Positions 33,340 through 41,941 of a stretch of DNA of 64,000 nt are shown here, one piece after another. The notes beneath the pieces were generated by a model that saw nothing but the letters and a program-made list of their open reading frames with translations, did no database searches and had not been told where the DNA came from. Source of the DNA: Actinopolymorpha cephalotaxi (GTDB lineage Bacteria; Actinomycetota; Actinomycetes; Propionibacteriales; Actinopolymorphaceae); contig NZ_JACBZA010000001.1 in assembly GCF_013408535.1 (NCBI RefSeq), positions 2,688,850 through 2,752,849 of the forward strand. Reading direction: 5' to 3'. The translations under genes and the position numbers were made by a program. Positions within the stretch are counted from its first letter, which is position 1, and each line of letters begins with the position of its first letter.

Positions 33340-34731
33340 GTGACCGGAACCGACCAGGCGTACTCCCCCACCAACCCCGGCAGCGGCGCGGACGGCGCGG
33401 CCGAGCAGGAAGGCACCCCACCGGTCCACCGGCCGGAGGAGGGCGTGGAGGACCTGTGCGCGCGGCTGATCCGTTTCGACACCACCAACCGCGGGCCCGG
33501 CGACTCGGAGGGCGAACGCGAGGCCGCCGAGTACGTCGCGGGCGTGCTCACCGACGCGGGCCTGTCGCCGACGCTGCTGGAGTCGGCTCCCCGGCGGGCC
33601 AACGTCGTGGTGCGCATCCCCGGCACCGACCCGAACGCCGAGGCGGTGCTGGTGCACGCGCACCTCGACGTCGTACCCGCCGACCCGGGCGAGTGGTCGG
33701 TGCCGCCGTTCTCCGGTGAGATCCGCGACGGCCTGGTGTGGGGCCGCGGCGCGGTCGACATGAAGGACATGTGCGCGATGGTGCTCGCGGTGGTGCGGTC
33801 CTGGTCGGCGGCCGGCCTGCGACCGCGGCGCGACATCGTGCTGGCGTTCGTCGCCGACGAGGAGGCGCACGGCGACTACGGCGCGAGCTGGCTGGTGGAC
33901 GAGCACCCGGACCTGTTCGCGGGGTGCGCGATCGGGATCAGCGAGTCCGGTGGGCACACCTTCGACGTCGACGGCGTACGCCTGTATCCGGTGGCCGCCG
34001 CCGAGCGCGGCACGATCCACCTCCGGCTCACCGCCCGCGGGCGGGCCGGTCACGGTTCCCGCCCCAATCCCGACAACGCCGTCGTCCGGCTGGCGCACGC
34101 GCTGGCCCGGATCGCGGCGTACGAGTGGCCGGTCCGGCTCACCCCGACCGTGCGGGCGTTCCTCGAACGCACCGGTGCGGCACTCGGTGTCGACGTCGAC
34201 CTGTCCGGCCCGGCCGGCGTGGACGCCACGATCGAGCGGCTGGGCAAGGCGGGGGCGCTCGCCACGGCGACCGTGCGGGCGACGGCGACGCCGACGATGC
34301 TGGACGCGGGCTACAAGATCAACGTCATCCCCGGCACCGCGCACGCCAACCTCGACGGCCGCGCCCTGCCGGGCGCCGAGCAGGAGTTCCTGGACACCAT
34401 CGACGAGCTCCTCGGCCCGCACGTCGAGCGGGAGACCCTGGACTACACCGAGGCGGTGTCCGCGCCGATCGACTCGCCGTGGTTCGACGCGATGGCGGCC
34501 GCGTTGCGTACGCAGGACCCGGACGCGGTGGTGGTGCCGTACTGCATGGGCGGCGGCACCGACGCCAAGTCGTTCGCCCGGCTCGGCATCGCCGGCTACG
34601 GCTTCTCACCGCTGCGGCTGCCGGCCGACTTCCCGTTCCGGGGCCTGGCGCACGGGGTGGACGAACGGGTGCCGGTGGACGGCCTGCGGTTCGGCGCGCG
34701 GGTGCTGGACCACTTCCTGCGTACGGTCTGA
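33340..34731 (+). CDS. M20 family metallopeptidase (ArgE/DapE/Acy1-like)
   Basis: 463 residues. Zinc-ligand motifs in order are LVHAHLDVVP (His, Asp) near residue 106, WGRGAVDMKDM (bridging Asp) near 138, ADEEAHGDYG (catalytic Glu pair) near 172, ISESGG (Asp/Glu) near 203 and LAHGVDERVP (final His) near 440. The dimerisation lid domain lies between about 225 and 365. The protein hydrolyses an N-acyl amino acid or dipeptide; the actual substrate is not evident. Many actinobacteria carry this close relative of succinyl-diaminopimelate desuccinylase outside the lysine operon. GTG 33340 has GAGGG about 8 bases upstream. Confidence 0.92.
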   Translation: MTGTDQAYSPTNPGSGADGAAEQEGTPPVHRPEEGVEDLCARLIRFDTTNRGPGDSEGEREAAEYVAGVLTDAGLSPTLLESAPRRANVVVRIPGTDPNAEAVLVHAHLDVVPADPGEWSVPPFSGEIRDGLVWGRGAVDMKDMCAMVLAVVRSWSAAGLRPRRDIVLAFVADEEAHGDYGASWLVDEHPDLFAGCAIGISESGGHTFDVDGVRLYPVAAAERGTIHLRLTARGRAGHGSRPNPDNAVVRLAHALARIAAYEWPVRLTPTVRAFLERTGAALGVDVDLSGPAGVDATIERLGKAGALATATVRATATPTMLDAGYKINVIPGTAHANLDGRALPGAEQEFLDTIDELLGPHVERETLDYTEAVSAPIDSPWFDAMAAALRTQDPDAVVVPYCMGGGTDAKSFARLGIAGYGFSPLRLPADFPFRGLAHGVDERVPVDGLRFGARVLDHFLRTV

Positions 34732-34748
34732 GGCTGTTGGCGGACGCC

Positions 34749-35405
34749 TCAGGCGGACGCACCGAACGGCAGGACGTCCGGCGAGGGGGATCCGGCGCCG
34801 GCCGCGTGCGCGGTGACCCGCCGGCGGTGGTGGCGCCGGCACAGCACCTCGTACCCGATCTCCAGGGTGGCGCCGTCGTCGGTGTCGCCGGGCACGACCT
34901 GCGCACCCTCGGTGACCATCACGCCGCCCACCGTCCGGGCGTTGTGGGTGCCGCGGCGACCGCACCAGCACAGGGCCTGCACCTGCAGTGCCTCCACCCG
35001 GTCGGCGAGTTCGACCAGCCGCTGGCTGCCCTCGAACATCCTGGTGCGGAAGTCGGTGAGGATGCCGAACGCGTAGACCTCGACGCTCAGCTCGTCCACG
35101 ACCCGGCCGAGCTGCTCGATCTGCGCGCCGGAGTAGAACTGCGCCTCGTCGCAGATGAGGTAGTCGATCCGGGCACCCGCGGTCATCTCGGCGACGACGT
35201 ACTGCTGGAGGTCGAGGTGCGGGCGTACCTCCACGGCGGGCACGGTGAGCCCCAGCCGGCTGGACAGCGTGGCCGCGCCGGCCCGGTCGTGGCAGGTGAA
35301 CAGCCGTCCCGCGAGGCCACGTTGCCGGGCGTTGTGGTCCATCTGCAGGGCAAGGGTCGACTTGCCGCAGTCCATGGTTCCGGTGAAGAAGACGAGGTCG
35401 GCCAC
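34749..35405 (-). CDS. tdk: Thymidine kinase (TK1-like, type II)
   Basis: 218 residues. The P-loop FTGTMDCGKSTLALQMD is near residue 7, Walker B ICDEAQFYS near 90, the lasso/substrate region RTVGGVMVTEGAQVVPGD near 170 and the zinc ligands CWCG and CRRHH. The enzyme phosphorylates thymidine to dTMP in the salvage pathway. The C terminus after the last zinc ligand is extended by about 25 residues. GTG 35405 is the only start that keeps the P-loop at its usual place; a clear ribosome site is not visible. Confidence 0.93.
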   Translation of the reverse strand: MADLVFFTGTMDCGKSTLALQMDHNARQRGLAGRLFTCHDRAGAATLSSRLGLTVPAVEVRPHLDLQQYVVAEMTAGARIDYLICDEAQFYSGAQIEQLGRVVDELSVEVYAFGILTDFRTRMFEGSQRLVELADRVEALQVQALCWCGRRGTHNARTVGGVMVTEGAQVVPGDTDDGATLEIGYEVLCRRHHRRRVTAHAAGAGSPSPDVLPFGASA

Positions 35406-35504
35406 GGCGGGCAATCTTCGCGTACCACTCGCGCCGAGTGATCGGCGGGGGCAGCGGATCGGCTGAGGAATCGGCAGGCCGGACGGCCGGGGGACGGCAG
35501 GCGG

Positions 35505-35526
35505 GACGGAGGGTGGACCCTCTGTC
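35505..35526 (-). terminator. Hairpin at the end of the phosphodiesterase gene
   Basis: GACGGAGGGT (35505-35514) pairs with ACCCTCTGTC (35517-35526) over 10 positions with one G-T wobble and a two-base loop. It overlaps the TGA stop of the gene at 35525. Confidence 0.45.
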
Positions 35527-36733
35527 AGCCGGCGATCACCAGGGGTACCAGCATCTCCGCGGGCGTGAGGGAGCCGTGCCAGCCGACCATCAGCGGCTCC
35601 ATCGGGAACTCCCGCCTGCACTCGACCGCCAGGTCGTCCAGTGCGGCGATCACCACGTCACCGATCCGGGGGCGCACGCGGTCCTCCACCTCGCCGAACC
35701 ACCCGGCCGCGATCGCGTCGTCCCGGGTCAGCACCAGGGCTCCGTCGCCGAGGCGTTCCCGCCATGTCGCCACGACGTCATCGGCGGCGCCGGAGTCGCC
35801 TGGGTCGGTGTAGAGGAAGCGCAGGCGCGGGTCTCCGCCGACGAGGCGTACCCCGGCGCGCAGCTCCGGCGCGGAGTCGACGTCCACGCGGGCGTCCGGC
35901 GGCACGTCCACCATGCCGTGGTCACCGGTGACCAGGAGTACGACATCGGCCGGCAGCGACGCGCGCAGCCGGGCGGCGAAGCTGTCGGCCGCGGACAGCT
36001 GGTGGCGCCACGCCGGCGCGTTCACGCCCTCGCGGTGGCCGGTCCAGTCCAGGTCGCCCTCGTACAGATAGACCAGGCTGCGGTCCCCGCGCCGGCTCGC
36101 CTCGACCGTCCCGGCGGTGGCCTGCCCGGCGCTGTCCGCGGGGACGAACTCCCCGCCGCGCAGCCCGGCCACCGTGATGCCCGAGCCGCGGAACGCCTTG
36201 CGGGACACGGTGGTGACGGCCACCCCGGCCGAGACCCCGCGTTCGAACGCCGTCCGGTGCGGCTGCCACACCAGCGGCTCGACCGTGGTGTCCCAGCGCA
36301 GTGTGTTGAGCAGGCGGTCGGTGCCCGGCACGGCCATCGTGTAGCCGACCACGCCGTGCCGGCCGGGCGCCAGGCCGGTGCCCAGGCTGGTCAGGCTGGT
36401 GGAGGTGGTGGACGGCGCACCCACGGTCAGCGAACGCCGGATCCGGCCCGGTCCGGTGAGGAACGGCGCGTCCTCGGCGTGGGCGTGCAGGAGGTGCCAG
36501 CCCAGCCCGTCGACGAGGAGGACGACGTACCTGTCTGCCGGTGGCAGGCCGAGCAGGTCGCGCTCACCCTCGAGACCGAGGGCGGCAAGAGCGGACGGCA
36601 CCACGTCGGACAGTGCGCCGGCGCCGTAGCGCGGCAGCACCAGACCCGGCCGAGCCGAGGGAGCCGAGGGAGGCTGCGGAGCCGAGGGAGGCGGCGGCGT
36701 CCCGGGCCGGCCACCGCCCTCCGGTGAGGTCAT
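35525..36733 (-). CDS. Nucleotide pyrophosphatase/phosphodiesterase (alkaline-phosphatase superfamily)
   Basis: 402 residues. Metal and nucleophile motifs are VVLLVDGLGWHLL near residue 70, GAPSTTSTSLTSLGTG with the nucleophilic Thr near 107, YEGDLDWTGHREG near 225 and VTGDHGMVDVP near 275. The fold hydrolyses phosphodiester or pyrophosphate bonds of nucleotides or phospholipids. The N terminus (about 1-35) is Pro-rich with no signal peptide, so it is probably cytoplasmic, unlike many family members. The ATG overlaps the stop of the DUF5998 gene (ATGA), and these two genes are adjacent in many actinobacteria. Confidence 0.9.
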   Translation of the reverse strand: MTSPEGGGRPGTPPPPSAPQPPSAPSARPGLVLPRYGAGALSDVVPSALAALGLEGERDLLGLPPADRYVVLLVDGLGWHLLHAHAEDAPFLTGPGRIRRSLTVGAPSTTSTSLTSLGTGLAPGRHGVVGYTMAVPGTDRLLNTLRWDTTVEPLVWQPHRTAFERGVSAGVAVTTVSRKAFRGSGITVAGLRGGEFVPADSAGQATAGTVEASRRGDRSLVYLYEGDLDWTGHREGVNAPAWRHQLSAADSFAARLRASLPADVVLLVTGDHGMVDVPPDARVDVDSAPELRAGVRLVGGDPRLRFLYTDPGDSGAADDVVATWRERLGDGALVLTRDDAIAAGWFGEVEDRVRPRIGDVVIAALDDLAVECRREFPMEPLMVGWHGSLTPAEMLVPLVIAG

Positions 36734-37323
36734 CGAAACTGCGGCGGGCGCCGGGTGAGGACCGACAACTCCTGCGCGAAGCCGAGCAGCCGGCCCACGG
36801 CGTCCCCGCCCTCCACCGCCGAACTCACCCGCACGGTGAGATCGTCGGAGGAGAAGGTGCCGGTGTAGCCGTGATCGGCCTCGCAGTTGGGGTCGGCGCA
36901 GGTGGCGGGCTCCAGGTCGAGCCTGCCCATCGCGCCCCAGCCGATGGTGAGGATCGCCTCGTGCACCGGCCCGCCCGGCTCGTAAGCGGCCGGGTTGGCC
37001 ACCACCCGGCTCACCACGATCGAGCTCACCCGGTCGATGGGCACCGCCTCGGTGGAGGCGGTGGCGTACGGCGTCGGCAGGGACTCGTCGGCCGGATGCT
37101 CGTCGGTGTGGCCGAGGACCAGCCGGCTCGGCGTGAGGACGAGCACCGTGATGTGCCGGCGAACCTCCTCGGAGTAGAACGTCGGCTCGTGGTGGACGAA
37201 ATAGGAGACGACCCGTTCACCGGCCAGGCAGGTCTCCAACGCGTCGGCGACGACGTCCGGGTAGTAGCCACTGCGGTCGATGGCCGCGCGCAGCCCTTGC
37301 GTCGCACTCGCGGACTCACTCAT
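36730..37323 (-). CDS. DUF5998 family protein
   Basis: 197 residues: SGYYPDVVADALETCLAGERVVSYFVHHEPTF-type N-terminal helices (about 18-50), a beta-rich middle (HITVLVLTPSRLVLGHTDEH) and a conserved pair of cysteines, CADPNCEADHGYTG, near residue 140. The function is unknown; the family is actinobacterial and coupled to the phosphodiesterase gene. No signal or membrane helix is present. ATG 37323 has GGAAGG 8-9 bases upstream. Confidence 0.85.
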   Translation of the reverse strand: MSESASATQGLRAAIDRSGYYPDVVADALETCLAGERVVSYFVHHEPTFYSEEVRRHITVLVLTPSRLVLGHTDEHPADESLPTPYATASTEAVPIDRVSSIVVSRVVANPAAYEPGGPVHEAILTIGWGAMGRLDLEPATCADPNCEADHGYTGTFSSDDLTVRVSSAVEGGDAVGRLLGFAQELSVLTRRPPQFR

Positions 37324-37364
37324 GCGGTCATCCTTCCACGCCTGCTCCGGGGTCTGTCAGCGTC

Positions 37365-39098
37365 CTACATGCGGGTCGGCGCGGCAATCCCCAGCAGTGA
37401 CAGGCCGGTGGCCAGCACCCGGGCGGTCACGTCACACAGGACGAGGCGGCTGGTCCGGGTCCGGTCGTCCTCGGCCCGCAGCACCGGGCACCGCTCGTAG
37501 AACGCCGTGAACGCCGTGGCCAGCTCGAAGAGGTACCCCGCGATGCGGTGCAGCTCCACCTCCTCGACCGCCTTGTGCAGGACGCCCTCGAACTCCGCGA
37601 GCCGCAGCGCCAGGGCGTGCTCGGCCGGGTCGGCGAGCACCACCTTGGCGCCGGCCACGCTCGCCGGGTCGATCTCGCCGCGCCGGAACACCGAGTGGAT
37701 CCGGGCGTGGGCGTACTGGAGGTACGGCGCGGTGTTGCCGTCGAAGGACAGCATCCGGTCCCAGTCGAAGACGTAGTCCTTCACCCGGTCGTTGGACAGG
37801 TCGGCGTACTTCAGCGCGCCGATGCCCACGATCCGGGCGACGTCGGCCTGCTCCTCCGCCGACAGGTGGGGGGCCTTCTCCGCCACCACCGCGGCGGCCC
37901 GCCGGACGGCCTCCTCGATCAGGTCGATCAGCTTGACCGAGTCACCGGACCGGGTGCGCAGCCGCTTCCGGTCCGGGCCGAGCACGATGCCGAAGCCCTG
38001 GAACTCCGCCCGCGCCTCGGCGCCGAGCCAGCCGGCCTCCCGGCCCGCCTGGAAGATCATCTCGAAGTGCAGCCGCTGGCCGAGGTCGGTGATGTAGACG
38101 AGCCGGCGGGCCTTCAGGTCGTGGACGCGGTGCCGCAGGGCGGCCAGGTCGGTCGTGTCGTACCCGAACCCGCCGTCGCTCTTGCGCAGGATCAGCGGCA
38201 GCGGACCGCCGTCGCGGCCGGTGAAGCCGTCGGGGAAGACGCACAGCGCGCCCTCGCTCTCCCGGGCGAGGCCGAGCCGGATCAGCTCGTCGATCACCGG
38301 TCCGAGCTGGTCGTTGTAGCTGGACTCCCCCGCGATGTCGGCGGGCGTGAGGAGCACCGACAGCCGGTCGTACACCGCGGCGAAGTAGCGCTCGGACTCC
38401 TCCACCAGCAGCCGCCACAGGGCGAGGGTCTCGGCGTCGCCGCCCTGCAGCGCCACCACCCGGCGGCGGGCCCGGTCGGCGAAGTCGGGGTCGGCGTCGA
38501 ACTTCTGCCGCGCGCCCCGGTAGAACACCCCGAGGTCGCCGACGGACAGCTCGTGTGCGGTCTCGCCGGCGCCGAGGTCGAGCATGTGCTCGATCAGCAT
38601 GCCGAACGGCGTGCCCCAGTCACCGATGTGGTTCTGGCGTACGACGTCGTGCCCGAGGTGGGTCAGCAGCCTGGACAGGGCGTCACCGATGATCGTCGAG
38701 CGCAGGTGCCCGACGTGCATCTCCTTGGCGACGTTCGGTCCGGAGTAGTCGACCAGCACCCGCTCCGGCTCCGGCGTGGTGGCCACGCCGAGCCGCTCGG
38801 TGTCCGCGGCCATCTGCTCGACCAGCGCGGAGAGCGCGGCGTCGGAGACGGTGAGGTTGACGAACCCGGGCCCGGCGATCTGCGCGGCCGCGACCAGCTC
38901 GCCGAGGTCGGCGCGCTCCAGCACCTCCGCCGCCACCTCGCGCGGCGGGCGGCCGAGCTGCTTGGCCAGGCGCAGCGCGCCGTCGGCCTGGTAGTCGGCA
39001 CGGTCGGAACGGCGCACCGCCGGATCGGCGGGCGATCCCGCCACGTCGGCGAAGGCACGGGCCAGCTTCTGCGCGAGCAGCTCGGGAAGGTCGGTCAC
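37365..39098 (-). CDS. argS: Arginyl-tRNA synthetase
   Basis: 577 residues, class I synthetase. The HIGH motif is NVAKEMHVGHLRSTIIGD near residue 120. The usual ArgS replacement of KMSK is GPDRKRLRTRSGD near 370, and the tRNA-binding GNTAPYLQYAHARIHS is near 455. The N-terminal additional domain (about 1-95) and the C-terminal DALR anticodon domain (about 460-577) are complete. The enzyme charges tRNA-Arg in the cytoplasm. GTG 39098 starts the conserved VTDLPELLAQ segment; GTG codons at 39116 and 39122 are alternatives and no clear ribosome site distinguishes them. It is divergent from the metallo-hydrolase gene. Confidence 0.95.
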   Translation of the reverse strand: MTDLPELLAQKLARAFADVAGSPADPAVRRSDRADYQADGALRLAKQLGRPPREVAAEVLERADLGELVAAAQIAGPGFVNLTVSDAALSALVEQMAADTERLGVATTPEPERVLVDYSGPNVAKEMHVGHLRSTIIGDALSRLLTHLGHDVVRQNHIGDWGTPFGMLIEHMLDLGAGETAHELSVGDLGVFYRGARQKFDADPDFADRARRRVVALQGGDAETLALWRLLVEESERYFAAVYDRLSVLLTPADIAGESSYNDQLGPVIDELIRLGLARESEGALCVFPDGFTGRDGGPLPLILRKSDGGFGYDTTDLAALRHRVHDLKARRLVYITDLGQRLHFEMIFQAGREAGWLGAEARAEFQGFGIVLGPDRKRLRTRSGDSVKLIDLIEEAVRRAAAVVAEKAPHLSAEEQADVARIVGIGALKYADLSNDRVKDYVFDWDRMLSFDGNTAPYLQYAHARIHSVFRRGEIDPASVAGAKVVLADPAEHALALRLAEFEGVLHKAVEEVELHRIAGYLFELATAFTAFYERCPVLRAEDDRTRTSRLVLCDVTARVLATGLSLLGIAAPTRM

Positions 39099-39205
39099 AA
39101 CACGTAAGGATCGCACGCCCACCCGCCCGAGGGCACGCGGCGGGTCACATGTTGGCGGGCTGTGGCGCGTCGTGGTGCACGCCGTGGTGCGCTACCGTCC
39201 CCGGC

Positions 39206-39862
39206 ATGGCGTACGACGGAAATGTGCGGGTTGGCGGCGCCCCCGCGGTCCGGGAGCTCGGCGGGCTGATCCTGACCAAGGTTTCGGTGGGCCCGATGGA
39301 CAACAACGCCTACCTCCTGCGCTGCCGGGAGACCGGGGAGCAGGTCCTGATCGACGCGGCCAACGACGCCGGCACGTTGATCGACCTGCTCGGCGGAGCC
39401 CCGCTGGCCCGGGTGATCACCACCCACCGGCACGGCGACCACTGGCAGGCGCTGGCCGAGGTCGTGCAACGGACCGGCGCCGCGACCGCCGCCCACGTCG
39501 ACGACGCTCCCGGCATCAAGGTGCCCACCACCGAGCCGCTGCACGACGGCGACGAGGTACGCGTCGGGTCCTGCGTCCTCACCGTCACCCACCTGGTCGG
39601 GCACACGCCCGGCTCGGTCGCGTTGTGTTACGACGAGCCGGGCAGGCGCCCGCACCTGTTCACCGGCGACAGCCTGTTTCCCGGAGGCGTCGGAAACACC
39701 CACGGGTCGAAGAAGGACTTCACCCGGCTGATCGACGACGTGGAGCACAGGCTGTTCGACCGGCTGCCCGACGAGACCTGGGTCTACCCGGGTCACGGCG
39801 CCGACACCACGCTCGGCGCCGAGCGGCCCCACCTGCCGGAGTGGCGCGCCCGCGGCTGGTGA
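39206..39862 (+). CDS. Metallo-beta-lactamase fold hydrolase (glyoxalase II-like)
   Basis: 218 residues. The zinc motif is VITTHRHGDHWQAL near residue 72 (HxHxDH with Arg at position 2 of the core), followed by VGHTPGSVAL near 132 and FTGDSLFPGGVGNT near 152. The fold and length match hydroxyacylglutathione-hydrolase-like proteins; actinobacteria use mycothiol, so the natural thioester is uncertain. ATG 39206 lacks a ribosome site, and TACCGT 10 bases upstream is a possible -10, implying a leaderless message. It is divergent from argS. Confidence 0.88.
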   Translation: MAYDGNVRVGGAPAVRELGGLILTKVSVGPMDNNAYLLRCRETGEQVLIDAANDAGTLIDLLGGAPLARVITTHRHGDHWQALAEVVQRTGAATAAHVDDAPGIKVPTTEPLHDGDEVRVGSCVLTVTHLVGHTPGSVALCYDEPGRRPHLFTGDSLFPGGVGNTHGSKKDFTRLIDDVEHRLFDRLPDETWVYPGHGADTTLGAERPHLPEWRARGW

Positions 39863-39883
39863 GCCGACGGGTCCAGCCGAGGC

Positions 39884-40894
39884 TCAGGCGGGCCGGCGGA
39901 CGAACGACCGCAACAGGCCGTACGGGTAGGGCCGGTCGAACTCGCTCGCCTCGTCCAGCCGGGCCATCTGCTCCGAGGTCAGCGACCAGCCGGCCGCGCC
40001 GAGGTTGTCCTCGAACTGCTCCATCGTCCGGGCGCCGATGATCGGCGACGTCACGCCGGGGCGTTGCGCGACCCAGCGCAGCGCGACCTGCGCGACCGAG
40101 TGGCCGGTCGTCCCGGCGATGTCGTGCAGGGCGTCCAGGACGGTCCAGGTGCGCTCGGTGGCGTAGCGGTCCCAGCTCTCGCCGTTGTCGTTGCCGCACG
40201 CCTGGTCGACCCGGGAGCCGGTCTCCGCGCCGCTCGCGCCGCGGCGGTACTTCCCGGACAGCCAGCCACCGCGCAGCGGGCTCCAGGCGATCAGGCCGAC
40301 GCCCTCGCGTTCGCAGACGGGGACGAGCTCGAGTTCGGCGGAGCGGTCGAGGAGGTTGTACAGCGGCTGCAGGCAGGCGAACGGCTCCCAGCCGTTGTGC
40401 CGGGCGAGGTCGATCGACTTCTGCAGCTGCCATCCGGTGTAGTTGCTGGCGCCGACGAAGCGGACCTTGCCACTTTGCACCAGCCGGTCGAGGGTGCCGA
40501 GCGTCTCCTCCATCGGCGTACCGTCGTCGAAGACGTGCACCTGGTAGAGGTCGATGTGGTCGGTGCCGAGGCGGCGCAGGCTGGCATCCACCGCGGCCAT
40601 GATGTGCTTGCGGCCGGCGCCGGTGTCGTTCTGTCCCGGGCCCATCTGCCCGTACACCTTGGTCGCCAGCACGATGTCGTCGCGGTTCTTCGTGGCGAGC
40701 CAGCGGCCGACGACCTCCTCGCTGGTGCCGGTGCCGTAGACGTCGGCGGTGTCGACGAACGTCCCGCCGGCCTCCACGAACCGGTCCAGCATCTTGTGGC
40801 TGGTGGCCTCGTCGCTGGACTGCCCGAACGACATGGTGCCGAGGCAGAGTTCGCTGACCCGCAGGCCGGTCCGGCCGAGATACCGGTGTTCCAT
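39884..40894 (-). CDS. Aldo/keto reductase
   Basis: 336 residues of the AKR TIM barrel. The catalytic tetrad is visible: Asp and Tyr in [11 protein letters not shown] near residue 50, Lys in VLATKVYGQ near 80 and His in [10 protein letters not shown] near 118. NADPH-binding residues lie in [16 protein letters not shown] near 295. Substrates cannot be predicted; relatives reduce sugar or keto-aldehyde metabolites in the cytoplasm. ATG 40894 has CAGGAGA 5 bases upstream. It converges on the metallo-hydrolase gene at 39862 with a 21-base gap. Confidence 0.92.
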   Translation of the reverse strand: MEHRYLGRTGLRVSELCLGTMSFGQSSDEATSHKMLDRFVEAGGTFVDTADVYGTGTSEEVVGRWLATKNRDDIVLATKVYGQMGPGQNDTGAGRKHIMAAVDASLRRLGTDHIDLYQVHVFDDGTPMEETLGTLDRLVQSGKVRFVGASNYTGWQLQKSIDLARHNGWEPFACLQPLYNLLDRSAELELVPVCEREGVGLIAWSPLRGGWLSGKYRRGASGAETGSRVDQACGNDNGESWDRYATERTWTVLDALHDIAGTTGHSVAQVALRWVAQRPGVTSPIIGARTMEQFEDNLGAAGWSLTSEQMARLDEASEFDRPYPYGLLRSFVRRPA

Positions 40895-41015
40895 GAATCT
40901 CCTGTCGAGCTGGTTCCGAGCGTTCCGACGCGCTTCGCGCCTTCGGCGGCAACGTTAGGGGTGCACGGGGCGCGCGGACCGGCCGATCAGCGGCCCGGTC
41001 ACCGGACCAATTCGG

Positions 41016-41762
41016 CTAGGGCGTGTCCTGGGAACGACTGCGCCCGCGGGCGGCCCTGCGCCGGAAGCGTTCGGACGCACCGGACAGGATCGGCTCGCCG
41101 TGGCCGAACACCGCCTTCTCGAAGTCGAACTCCCCGAGCCGGCGGAAGCTCCGTGCCGCGGCGGGCAGGTCCTCGGTGACGATCTCCCCCGCCCGGCTGG
41201 CGGGCGACCGGATGCCCGCGAGGTTCACCGCCGCGTCGCCGACGAGGAGCGTCCCGCCGTCGCGTTCGAGCAGGAACGACAGGTGCCCGCGGGTGTGGCC
41301 GGGCGTGTGGATCACCCGGATCCCGCCCGCGAACGGCAACCGTTCCCCCTCGTCCACCTCGACGTCGACCGCGGCCGGCTCGGGTTCCTCGCTCCTGGCG
41401 TTCATCCGAACGACGAGGGGACCGAGCACGCGGGCGACCACGCCCTGCCACTGCGGCCACTGCCGCGGAGTCTCGCCCCGCACCACACCGGCGTCGACCG
41501 GATGTGCGTACACCGAAGCGCCGGTGCGCCGCACCATCGCGGCCAGGCCGCCCACGTGGTCGGGATGGTGGTGCGTCACCAGGATCCGGCGGATCTGCGC
41601 CGCCTCCCGGCCGAGCTGCCGCAGGCCTTCGGCGATGTCCTCGTCGCCCTTGCGTTCGCCGGTGTCGACGAGGACGAGACCGTCGTCGGACTCCACGACG
41701 TACGAACTCACGAACCCGTGCCTGATGCGGTAGACGCCCGGAACAACCGTGGTTGCCTTCAT
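41016..41762 (-). CDS. Metallo-beta-lactamase superfamily hydrolase
   Basis: 248 residues. The zinc-binding motif is RILVTHHHPDHVGGL near residue 60, then IHTPGHTRGHLSFLL near 145, LVGDAAVN near 168 and VFGHGEPIL near 215, giving a complete set of metal ligands. No substrate clue is present. The C terminus is Arg/Ser-rich. The ATG at 41762 is preceded by TACCTT 7 bases upstream and no ribosome site, so the transcript is probably leaderless. It is divergent from the cell-wall hydrolase gene. Confidence 0.88.
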   Translation of the reverse strand: MKATTVVPGVYRIRHGFVSSYVVESDDGLVLVDTGERKGDEDIAEGLRQLGREAAQIRRILVTHHHPDHVGGLAAMVRRTGASVYAHPVDAGVVRGETPRQWPQWQGVVARVLGPLVVRMNARSEEPEPAAVDVEVDEGERLPFAGGIRVIHTPGHTRGHLSFLLERDGGTLLVGDAAVNLAGIRSPASRAGEIVTEDLPAAARSFRRLGEFDFEKAVFGHGEPILSGASERFRRRAARGRSRSQDTP

Positions 41763-41844
41763 TCCGACCAAGGTAGGGCATGTCCCGGGGTGAGGTCCCG
41801 GCCTCGGGAAATACCTGCGGGGACGTCCGGATGTGCGCAATCCA

Positions 41845-41873
41845 TTGACGCGGCTCGGTGGGTGGGATAACGC
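41845..41873 (+). promoter_or_regulatory. Sigma-A-type promoter of the cell-wall hydrolase
   Basis: TTGACG (41845-41850) and TAACGC (41868-41873) are 17 bases apart, upstream of the amidase gene. Transcription would start near 41880, giving a leader of about 60 bases that contains the GGGGAGG ribosome site. Confidence 0.6.
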
Positions 41874-41941
41874 TGAGCGCGACATTTCGCGGCCTGATGC
41901 ACCGAAGGCCTGTGCCGCGTGGCTGACGGGGAGGTCAGTTG